Source: Baffinella frigidus
Lineage: Eukaryota; Cryptophyceae; Cryptomonadales; Baffinellaceae
Assembly (NCBI GenBank): GCA_026770585.1
Contig: MU646759.1
Location: 146,422 to 162,160, forward strand
Direction of reading: 5' to 3'
Length of the DNA: 15,739 nt
Part shown: piece after piece, positions 5,801 through 12,553 of the stretch
How the letters are laid out: each line of letters begins with the position of its first letter
Position numbering within the stretch: the stretch's first letter is position 1
Program-made: the position numbers and the translations under genes
Notes under the pieces: model-generated
Seen by the model: the letters and a program-made list of their open reading frames with translations, nothing else
What the model was told of the DNA's origin: nothing
Database searches by the model: none

Positions 5801-8205
5801 GGCGATCTGGATTGCTCACGGCGCGTTGGCTTCCAGTTGTGGAGCTCTCGAACACACGATGGCAAGAACGGCTGCATCTGCAGGCCGAAGGCGCAGCTGG
5901 AGTGCCCAGTGGCGGGGCACTCTGTGACCAGAGCCGAGTTCTCTCCGGATGGGAAATGCATCGTCACGGCGTCAATCTACAGCAGGCTCGTGAAGATCTG
6001 GGACGCCGAGACCGGAGTAGTGGTGAGGAGCTTTTTGGGAGTGCGTTTAGGGTGGTGAGGAGATCGGTTTGTTTCTTGGTCGTTTTTCGCGCGCATGTAG
6101 CGTAGTGGAAGGGGTGTGAGAGCAATGAGTATTGCTGGTATATGGTGATGGTGCAGTTGGACTGACCGGGTTCGCGGGTGAGTTTTCTTGGATGCTGATG
6201 TGGGGTTCGTTCTGGCAGGTGCGCACGATAGGACACACCGGCTCGGGCAGCTGCATCTGCACGGGGAAGGATGGAGAGGTGAATGCCATCGACTCGACGT
6301 GCAACGTCGCGGGTCACGCGGGATGGGTCGACTCGGTCACTTGGTCTCCAGATGGGAAGTGCATCGTAAGCGGGTCGACTGACAAGCTCCGGAAAATCTG
6401 GGACGCCGCGACCGGAGCAGAGGTGCGCAGCTGTGTGGGAGTGCATTGAGAGTGGTGATGAGATGGAATTTCGTTTGGGGGGGGGGGGGGGTCACGAATC
6501 TTCGAATTGAAAGTGGTTCGTGTAGCGAGGATTTGATAGGGCATTTCAAAGGGAATCACGCAGTATTAGGCGTTGGTGTGTTCTGGATTTGGGCTGTGTT
6601 GCATTGTATATGTGTGAGGTTTCTTGAGTGCGGATGCAGGCTTTCTTAAAAGGTATGGCATTGGGCGTCACGACTGCACACGGAGATGCATCTGCGGTGA
6701 AACACACGGGGATTTCGGGGGTATCATCGTGAATCCGGGGGCCCCGCGGATTGATCAGGGGCCCGCGTAACCGGGCACTATCGTCGACCAGCGTTTGAAT
6801 GAGTGTTACAACCGGTGATTCAGTTCTTTAGGTCCTTCAGGTTTTGATTTCTCCCAACGTAGCCCAACAACACGCCTTTCTGCAAAAAAGATGTGCAGAA
6901 AAAGCATCTTTGCTTCTCAGGTGTGGACGTCGAGGACTCACGACTTCAAGGACGGTTGCATCTGCACCAGGAATTCATGGGGGGGGGCGCAAGTCAATGC
7001 GCATTGCCCCGTGACCGGGCATGCGCGGCGGGTGAGGTGGGCCTTGTTCTCTCCAGACGGAAAGCGCATCGTCAGCGTCGACGATGAAGGGCTTGCGAAG
7101 ATCTGGGACGCCGCGACAGGAGCCGAGGTGAGCAGCTGTGTGGGAGTGGAGGTGGTGGGGTGAGAGCGCCGGGTGGGTGATGATTCGGGTATGTTGCGGA
7201 CCTTTCCTGCAGGGTTCGTCCTGGATGCAGGTCTCACTTGAGGGTGGGTGGCAGGTGTGCACACTGACGGGCCACTCCGGCTGGGTGTGGTCGACTTCAT
7301 TCTCTCCCGATGGTAAGCACATCGTCAGCGGGGCGGCGGACAGGCTCGTGAAACTCTGGGACGCCGAGACCGGAGCCGAGGTGAGCATTCTTGAGTAATT
7401 ACGTTGAGAGTGGCGAGATGATGGGGATGATGTTCGCGGGCGTGGGCTGTTGAATTGGTGTTGGTCCTTTAGAAGAGGGGTCAGGAGAGGGTGGGTGAGT
7501 GGCAGGTGTGTACGCTGGCTGGGCTCTCGGTGGTACTCTGGGTTGTGAAGCGCACGACCGCTGAAGGACTTGTGTTTGTCAGGTGTGGACGTCGAGGTGT
7601 CACAGCGGCAAGGACGGCTGCCTCTGCTCAACCAACCGCCCGTTCGGAGACAATGACGTGATTCAGCCGGAGTGTCCCGTGAGGGGTCACGCTAAGTTGG
7701 TCTCCCGAGTCCAATTCAGCGATGACGGACAACAAGTCATCAGCAGCAGCCACGATTATACGGTGAGGGGGGGGGGGAGGGTCCTGGGACGAGTAAGTTT
7801 TGGGAAGGGTGTTCTGTGGAGAACACACCATATGTGTTCGGTATAACACGAGTCCAAACGATTTCTCTATGGCAGGTGCGCTTCTGGGACGTGGCATCCG
7901 GCAAGCAAGTCCGCCAGGTCGCTGGCTCCAACTTTGCCTTCGTCAGGGGCGCAACGACCAAGCACCACTTCCTGACGGTTAACGGGAACAAACTGCGCAT
8001 CATCGATCTGCAGCCTCACGCGGGTCCTGCTGCTACCGCACCCGTGGCGTCTTTCATTGCGCCTTATCCCATCTTGGGGGGCACACCCCACGATGGGGGG
8101 GGCGCCTCGGTGCTGTGTCATGACCATGACATGCTCATGCGCATATGCGTGGGATGCTTTGGTGGCTGCGTGTGCTTTCTGCAGGCGCCGTTTCTTGCAG
8201 CCTGA
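2857..8205 (+). CDS. F-box-like / WD40-repeat protein, 14 exons, predicted 1003 aa
   Basis: Predicted scaffold with about 14 WD40 blades, possibly a substrate receptor of an SCF-type ubiquitin ligase if the F-box call holds. Exons by splice signal and repeat continuity: 2857-3675, 3787-3909, 4033-4158, 4321-4533, 4646-4765, 4944-5069, 5242-5367, 5477-5602, 5837-6022, 6219-6422, 6921-7127, 7255-7380, 7583-7762, 7876-8205. All introns are phase 0. The ATG has G at -3 and G at +4. Residues 1-25 are basic (KR, AKRQTR), a possible nuclear signal. Residues 94-138 are F-box-like. Blades start near residue 232, with recurrent GH, FSPDG, SGS and VKIWDAETGAE motifs. Exons 4, 9, 10, 11 and 13 encode longer blades with an H-x5-C-x-C...C-x4-H insertion. 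The penultimate blade is split between exons 13 and 14, and a weak last blade follows (FLTVNGNKLRIIDL). The C-terminal Cys-rich tail is uncertain. No signal peptide is apparent. Fourteen blades would suit two seven-bladed propellers. Confidence 0.85.
3136..3270 (+). other. F-box-like segment of the WD40 protein (residues ~94-138)
   Basis: The stretch with LQRVLPFVVEYAG, FICVQASKTW and LGAQGLCLKTL follows the F-box pattern: Leu-Pro near the start, a hydrophobic helix, a V/C-x-x-S/C-K-x-W centre, and a hydrophobic end. F-box plus WD40 is a known architecture (Cdc4/FBXW type) in which the F-box binds Skp1 and the propeller binds the substrate. The match is by eye only; a degenerate helical region is the alternative. 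Confidence 0.5.
4321..4428 (+). other. Cys/His insertion, blade of exon 4
   Basis: The first 36 residues of exon 4 replace the usual 7-residue lead-in. His6 is followed by x5-C-x-C (12, 14), an acidic linker (EEEED) and C31-P-V-M-G-H. There is an extra Cys at 19. It is the longest of the five insertions and the most acidic. Confidence 0.75.
5620..5682 (+). repeat. TTCAGGG-type telomere-like repeats inside intron 8
   Basis: About eight degenerate 7-bp units of the form GGGTTCA or GGGTGCA, ending in GGGTTTAGG. They lie entirely within the 234-bp intron 8 (5603-5836). Confidence 0.7.
5837..5920 (+). other. Cys/His insertion, blade of exon 9
   Basis: The first 28 residues carry SRTH, then C-I-C at 13 and 15, and C23-P-V-A-G-H. 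This is the shortest linker (7 residues between C15 and C23). The exon starts with TTG (Leu) instead of the usual GTG (Val). Confidence 0.75.
6219..6317 (+). other. Cys/His insertion, blade of exon 10
   Basis: The 33-residue lead-in has His6, C-I-C at 12 and 14, and C28-N-V-A-G-H. Asn replaces the Pro found in the other four copies. Confidence 0.75.
6423..6920 (+). other. Intron 10, unusually long (498 bp), with a G15 run
   Basis: The other twelve introns measure 109-234 bp by my exon map, except for the 100- to 115-bp class at the low end. This one is more than twice the largest of them. It contains a run of 15 G (6477-6491) and a decayed exon at 6653-6810. Its size fits two ancestral introns plus a lost exon. 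Confidence 0.7.
6653..6810 (+). pseudogene. Relic of a Cys/His-type WD40 exon within intron 10
   Basis: After an AG-GTATGG acceptor-like junction, the sequence aligns with the start of exon 11. The stretch at 6669-6695 translates to HDCTRRCIC, preserving H-x5-C-x-C with no gap. Further on, 6763-6782 resembles the CPVTGH stretch (GTAACCGGGCAC gives VTGH) but in another frame. The frame is broken by a net loss of 2 bases before the His and again later (stop at 6768 in the first frame). No FSPDG or VKIWD part survives. Confidence 0.6.
6921..7022 (+). other. Cys/His insertion, blade of exon 11
   Basis: The 34-residue lead-in has VWTSRTH, C-I-C at 13 and 15, and C29-P-V-T-G-H. It is the closest relative of the relic exon in intron 10. 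Confidence 0.75.
7488..7545 (+). pseudogene. Relic of an ordinary WD40 exon start within intron 12
   Basis: The sequence AGGGTGGGTGAGTGGCAG followed by GTGTGTACGCTGGCTGGG closely matches the intron 11 end plus the start of exon 12 (7244-7271). It translates to VCTLAGLSVVLWVV, against VCTLTGHSGWVWST in exon 12. The GH is lost and nothing of the rest of the blade follows. Its intact CAG could act as a decoy acceptor. Using it would give a 77-nt insertion before exon 13 and shift the frame. Confidence 0.65.
7583..7690 (+). other. Cys/His insertion, blade of exon 13
   Basis: The 36-residue lead-in has VWTSRCH, C-L-C at 13 and 15, and C31-P-V-R-G-H. The following blade has SDDG instead of SPDG and is cut by intron 13 just before FWD. 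Confidence 0.75.
8066..8128 (+). repeat. Hairpins inside the last exon
   Basis: CCCATC-T-TGGGG pairs with CCCCA-C-GATGGG (8068-8098), and TGTCATG pairs with CATGACA at 8116-8131. The region encodes the Gly-rich and Cys-rich tail of the predicted protein, so the tail may derive from palindromic repeat DNA or be incorrectly modelled. Confidence 0.5.
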
Positions 8206-8297
8206 AGAGAAACACCAGAAAACGTGTTTCTTTTGGTGCACAACAAGTTGGCTTCGTTTCTTACTGCGAGGTAGGGGAGCCATAATTGCACACTGTT

Positions 8298-8414
8298 CTG
8301 GGGTGCCTCGCTCACAAGAAAGCGCCTCCTCCTTGGACCCTACAATAGGGCTATGCCTAGGGCCCTATGATGGTCCTAGAGGGGAGGCGCTTTCCTGTGA
8401 GCGAGGTTCCCCTG
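8298..8414. mobile_element. Family A MITE, copy in the 3' flank of the WD40 gene
   Basis: The element is 117 bp, with ends CTGGGGTGCCTCGCTCAC and GTGAGCGAGGTTCCCCTG. It lies 92 bp after the stop codon, so it may be within the 3' UTR. The TA target copies are not recognisable here (TT and AA), consistent with an older copy. Confidence 0.7.
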
Positions 8415-8743
8415 AAGAGGGGGGACGCGTGGAATGTTGGACAGCAAATCACGTTCCGATGGTGGGTCTCGCCTCCAAGCAGACGATTCGTACTGTGGAA
8501 TCGATTTCAAAGCGCTTCAGCTGCAGGAATCTATTCCAAACGCAAGAACTTTCTCTCTTCCCTAGCTTCCGTGGAGGGGAATGCATGGCGGTGTCGTATC
8601 AAGCAAGGTCTCTCTCACAGGCCGTAGGAGCCTACGGCGAACATATACCTCTGAATAGGATGGACCGAGCGGTGCCAGACCTCAGCTCAGTGTTTCCTTC
8701 AAACTGCCAGAGGCTGCGCTCCTTTGCTGAAAGTAGAGATATG

Positions 8744-8851
8744 TCTCCCTCTCTGCCTCTCTGCCTCTCCCCCTCTCTCCCTGTCTCCCTGTCTCCCTCT
8801 CTCCCTCTCTCTCCCCCTCTCTCTCTCTCTCCCTCCCCCCCTCCCTCTCTT
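8744..8851. repeat. CT/CCCTCT microsatellite
   Basis: A pyrimidine tract of CTCTCC, CTGTCTCC and CTCTCT units. It generates long Ser-Leu-Pro or Arg-Glu-Gly open frames on both strands that should not be annotated. Confidence 0.9.
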
Positions 8852-8943
8852 TATTGGTACCAACACTGCTGCCATGCATTCTCCCCGATGGAGGCTAGGG
8901 TTGATGGTGAGACGTTTATGATTTCCGACAGGGCCGCCATGTA

Positions 8944-9044
8944 TCCCATAAGTGCCCATGCCGATAAATTTGAGGGCCTAGAGGTCCTAGGCTGGTCCTA
9001 GGGCCCTACCGTAGGGCATATGAGCCTACTGGGCACTTAAGGGA
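8944..9044. mobile_element. Family B 101-bp MITE, copy 5
   Basis: The element is 101 bp, with TA at 8942-8943 and 9045-9046 and ends TCCCATAAGTG and CACTTAAGGGA. The core TCCTAGGGCCCTACCGTAGG is present. The variable segment has drifted (GATAAATTTGAGGG), so its palindrome is poor. Confidence 0.78.
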
Positions 9045-9074
9045 TAGTCGGTTTTGTGAGCGGGCTGATCTGAA

Positions 9075-9385
9075 AAACGGTCATCTCAATTTTTTTATCT
9101 GGCCGGAAATGTCCAGAATTCCTCAGGATTTCTATTAGGCCCAATTTTTCATCTGGCTGGAAATAATTTTGAAAAATCATTAGAAATCCTGAGGAATCCT
9201 CACGATTTTAAGTCTTTTTGCTTTACAATGTTTTTCCAAAAACAAAATCGTCCGTTTTTTTCGTCGTGATCGAAGCCACACGGTGCCCCCCACTCCCCGC
9301 AACTCAACTGACCCCCCCCCACCACCCCCACCCGCCTGGAGCCTGAAAACAAAAACCACAAAATTCAGGCTTGAGATGACCGTTT
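9075..9385. mobile_element. Inverted-repeat element with internal palindrome
   Basis: AAACGGTCATCTCAA (9075-9089) and TTGAGATGACCGTTT (9371-9385) form perfect 15-bp termini 311 bp apart. A second inverted pair lies inside: ATTCCTCAGGATTTCTA near 9118 and TAGAAATCCTGAGGAAT near 9180. No reading frame of note. Confidence 0.6.
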
Positions 9386-9423
9386 GTACAGGTTATTTGG
9401 ACCAGGCCGCTAAAAAAAACGGC

Positions 9424-9795
9424 TTTAACCCTAAACCCTGAACCCTGAACCACAAACCCTAAACCTTGCATCCTACACCTCACACCCTAAATGCTAAACT
9501 CTAAACGCCAAACGCCAAACGCCAAACGCCAAACGCTAAACCCTTCACCGTAAACTCTGAACCCTGAACCCTAAACCCTGAACCCCAAACTCCAACCCCC
9601 AAACCCTAATCCCTAAACCCTGCACCCTGCACCCTGCACCCTGCACCCTGCACCCTGCACCCTGCACCCTGCACCCTGCACCCTGCACCCTGCACCCTGC
9701 AACCTAAACCCTAAACCCTATACCCTAAACTCTAAACCCTAAACCCCAAAACCTAAACCTCAAACCCCAAACCCTAAACCCTAAACCCAAACCCT
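9424..9795 (-). repeat. Telomere-like 7-bp array (C-rich strand)
   Basis: Degenerate CCCTAAA/CCCTGAA units, oriented opposite to the array at 1-246. Embedded are a run of AAACGCC units (about 9503-9535) and a perfect block of twelve CCCTGCA units at 9618-9701. The perfect block implies recent local expansion within an older decayed array. Confidence 0.85.
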
Positions 9796-10259
9796 CACCC
9801 CCCGCCTCCCAATGCCAAACTTCAGTGAAGGACAAGCGAGTGCATACTTTTTCTTGTTGATTTCGTGTTTATTAAACAGGATTGTCGGTTTAAATGCCCC
9901 TTTGACACAGGAATGTCCTCGAGATCATTACCATTGAATGACACAGAAACATCCCCGAGATCATTGCAATTCAATCTCGGAACACAACATAATCTGTGGG
10001 TAAAGATGCTCATCTAAGCCTTGATTTTATGTCTAAAATAGCACATCCACCCTTATCTTCGGCGTTGGCAGCCTTAAGATACACAACGGATTCTGTTATG
10101 TTTCGTTGTGCAGTTGGCTACACCTACGCTTGTACGAGCTCGAAAGGTGTGGATGAGAGAGGATGGGGAAAGTCAGTGTTGTCGCGGGTTTTGTCCTCCC
10201 CTGAATTAATCCCACATAACATATTAAAAAAACTTTTCTGCCCACGCAATTTATCATTG
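9796..10259. other. Intergenic DNA without recognisable gene
   Basis: AT-richer than its surroundings. A short direct repeat, GAGATCATT(A/G)C(C/A)ATT, occurs at 9920 and 9957. Short open frames (at most 88 codons) show no family features. Confidence 0.5.
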
Positions 10260-10261
10260 TA

Positions 10262-10484
10262 GTTTTCGGGTCTGCTCGGATTTTTGGTTGGGGTCGGGAG
10301 GTCGGAAAATGGAAAAATGTCGATGAATTTTCCTTTCATCTAAAGTTTTATGCTATCTTTTTCACTGATTTGATGACAAGATGCACCCCCCACCCATAAC
10401 ATGTCACATTTTCCTCAATTTTGGATTTTTTCCTTTCCCGACCTCCCGACCCGACCTTGAGAAAATCCGGGCTGAACCGAAAAG
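10262..10484. mobile_element. Long-TIR fold-back element, TA target site
   Basis: About 45-55 bp of imperfect terminal inverted repeats. The left arm starts GTTTTCGGGTCTGCTCGGAT and contains GGGTCGGGAGGTCGG. The right arm contains CCGACCTCCCGACCC and ends GAACCGAAAAG. TA flanks it at 10260-10261 and 10485-10486. No coding capacity. Confidence 0.7.
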
Positions 10485-10486
10485 TA

Positions 10487-10616
10487 CACCACACAGTTGG
10501 ATCATACTAGTAATAGTAGGGCATTTGTGTTGTAAACTTCGTTGGAGAGAAAGGCGTTTTCAAATACATTCTCTCGTGGGATGTCGAGGGCGTCGAGGCA
10601 AGCTTAGTCCGTTAGG
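10487..10616. other. Short unassigned spacer
   Basis: The end (TTAGGTCCTTCAGG) repeats a motif in intron 10 (6828-6841), so part of it is repeat-derived. Confidence 0.4.
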
Positions 10617-10677
10617 TCCTTCAGGGTTCAGGGTTCAGGGTTCAGGGTTCAGGTTTCAGAGTTCAGGGTTCAGGGAT
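10617..10677 (+). repeat. TTCAGGG telomere-like repeats
   Basis: About eight tandem GGGTTCA units, slightly degenerate at the end. Same unit as in intron 8. Confidence 0.85.
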
Positions 10678-10973
10678 GAGGCATGAAGGATTATCTTCGA
10701 GGCCCTTGAGGTTCTTCGAGCTCCCAACATAGGCGGACACCGGAACTTGTTCTGCAGAAAAGCCATGCTTCCTGTCGGATCTCTAAGGTTGCCGTTGGAC
10801 AGGCTCGGGTGTCACGGTCTAAAAATAAAACCTGGTTCTGTGGTGTTTTTTGTAGTATTTTGGTTCTGTAGTATTTTCTTATCTTTGGTTATGTTGCCTT
10901 TTTTCACTCATCTCCAGGCACGAAGCTGCAGTCGAAGCTCAGGCGCAGATGAAATGTGCCTCGGTCAGACAGG
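10678..10973. other. No recognisable gene
   Basis: A short open frame from 10747 (about 87 codons) contains a hydrophobic, Phe-rich stretch encoded by low-complexity T-rich DNA. I find no support for a gene. Confidence 0.45.
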
Positions 10974-10975
10974 TA

Positions 10976-11130
10976 GAGCGCTGTGCAGAGAAGTTGGCCA
11001 CGGGAAATAATGGAAAATTGAGAAATTGGAGCCATTTTGTCAACTTTTGAGAAATTTAGACCCAACAATTTCTCGAAAGTTGACAAAAGGGCTCCAATAT
11101 TCCGGTGGCCAACTTCTCGGCACAGCGCTT
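10976..11130. mobile_element. 155-bp fold-back MITE, TA target site
   Basis: Nearly the whole element is one inverted repeat. The left arm is GAGCGCTGTGCAGAGAAGTT and onward; the right arm ends AACTTCTCGGCACAGCGCTT. The arms continue inward through TTGTCAACTTT and AAAGTTGACAA. TA flanks it at 10974-10975 and 11131-11132. A transcript would form a long hairpin. Confidence 0.8.
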
Positions 11131-11255
11131 TAGCGAGCCTCGACCATGGACCAGGTCGCGAGCCTCTAGTTGACTGATGTGAAGGGTCAATGAACTCAGG
11201 TTTGGTCTCAGGTTGTGTTGCCTCTGGCCACGCCTCTCGACCCAAGCGGGGTCCC

Positions 11256-11371
11256 AGATTATTTCCTATCTCAACTCGTGGTTTGCGTTGATGTAGGGGT
11301 GGCAGGCGGTGTGAGGTCAATTAATACGAAACACCGAGACACCACCACCACCACCACCAATCAGCGTCACG
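11256..11371 (+). repeat. ~115-bp dispersed repeat, copy 1
   Basis: It runs from CAGATTATTTCCTATCTC to CAGCGTCACG and matches 12152-12273 along its length (shared CTCGTGGTTTGCGT and GATGTAGGGGTGG). It includes a (CAC)n stretch. Confidence 0.75.
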
Positions 11372-11393
11372 TGAAATGTGAAGAACCCAACTA

Positions 11394-11493
11394 TCTCTTA
11401 AGTGACCAGTAGGCCCATACGCCCTACGGTAGGGCCCTAGGACCTGCCTACGGCGAGTTAGGGTGAAAATTCGCCCTATGGCCACTTAAGGGA
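11394..11493. mobile_element. Family B MITE, copy 6
   Basis: The element is 100 bp, with TA at 11392-11393 and 11494-11495. The conserved core GGTAGGGCCCTAGGACCTGC is present. The variable segment is GGCGAGTTAGGGTGAAAATTCGCC (partial palindrome), a third type of filler. Confidence 0.78.
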
Positions 11494-11495
11494 TA

Positions 11496-11911
11496 AAGCG
11501 TAATTTTTATTCAGCAGCGACCGACACATTTCACCCAAACGCAATCCTACATCCTACATCCTACATTCTCCTTGCTCCTCATCCCAGCATCGAATCTGTG
11601 AGCAGCCCCCAACCCCCCTCGACTCCGGCAACGGATCCCCGCCCGCGTCCCGCGTCCCCCCTAGTCGTATGGGTAATGTCCGGGGTGTGGGAGGTGGAGT
11701 TAGAATCCACCCGGAAAATGCTCGTATGAGCGGCCGACACGGGGTACAGTAAGTGGCACAATGCGCAGCATGTGCGGCGCTGACGCTGGTTGTTTGGCAA
11801 TAAATTATCAATCTCTCTCTAATGTCCGGGGTCACGCCCAACAGCAGTCTCCCTCCGGCGCGAGTTTCGAGGTGAAAAAAATCGCTTCGGAGCTTCGGTG
11901 CTTTGGCCCCA
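11496..11911. other. Intergenic DNA without recognisable gene
   Basis: It contains a short ATCCTAC triplication near 11545-11566. Open frames of up to 95 codons on the minus strand show no family features. Confidence 0.45.
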
Positions 11912-12010
11912 TCCCTTAAGTGGCCAGTAGGCTCATGCGCCCTACCGTAGGGCCCTAGGACCTGCCTCGGCCCTCAGGGGTCTATTTGGACCCCCTGGCC
12001 ACTTAACGGG
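11912..12010. mobile_element. Family B MITE, copy 7 (eroded ends)
   Basis: Core CCGTAGGGCCCTAGGACCTG with the variable palindrome GGGGTCTATTTGGACCCC. Ends are TCCCTTAAGTGGCCAG and GGCCACTTAACGGGG. The flanking TA pairs are not preserved. Confidence 0.7.
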
Positions 12011-12119
12011 GCGGTTGCGGGCAGCTTGACCCCTCTGGTCTCGTCACCCCCCCCCCCCTAGCGTGAAGCGGTCGTGTTTTTTCAACTTAAGAAACCTTGC
12101 CTTTCCCCCTTCAGGGCTA

Positions 12120-12308
12120 TCACGACGGCGCGATTTTCTGAAAAAAGGCGCCCAGAGATTATTTCCTTTCTCGACTCGTGGTTTGCGTCGATGTAGGGGT
12201 GGAAGGCAGTGCGAGTTTAATTAATACAAAACACCGACGCACCACACCACCACCAGCCCCCGAGCAGCCTCACGACGGCGCGAGTTTCTGAAAAAAGGCG
12301 CCCAGAAG
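12120..12308 (+). repeat. Direct repeats flanking dispersed repeat copy 2
   Basis: CACGACGGCGCGA plus TTTCTGAAAAAAGGCGCCCA occurs at about 12120-12155 and again at about 12270-12305. It brackets the second copy (12152-12273) of the 11256-11371 repeat. Confidence 0.7.
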
Positions 12309-12553
12309 CTCCATCGGAAACTCCTCCATGCTGATCTCCACGAACGATTCGCCCGCCACGACCACCACCATGCTCATCCCCCCCTCACCGTTCCGAACCT
12401 GCCGAGCCGGGTGGGCAAAATCGTCAGATTTGTTCGATTCTCGTTGGTCTTTGGGAGATAATATGCCGTGTCATTTGTAGAAAGGCCAACTGCCCGCCAC
12501 AACCTCCACCATGCTCACCCCCCCCTCGCCGTTCCGGACCTGCCGAGCCGGGT

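Noticed and set aside
6975-7631. 218-codon open frame on the minus strand
   Set aside because: It is antisense to exons 11-13 and two introns of the WD40 gene. Those exons show clear blade motifs on the plus strand, so this is a shadow.
8057-9001. 314-codon open frame on the plus strand
   Set aside because: It overlaps the last exon in another frame, crosses a MITE and a CT microsatellite, and shows only low-complexity Ser-Leu-Pro sequence.
10747-11010. Short open frame with a hydrophobic segment
   Set aside because: The segment comes from T-rich low-complexity DNA and the frame runs into a fold-back element. No start context or homology is visible.
10960-11010. tRNA-like D-arm (GGTAGAGCGC)
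   Set aside because: It is part of the terminal repeat of the 10976-11130 element. There is no anticodon stem and no GTTCGAATC-type T-arm at the right distance.
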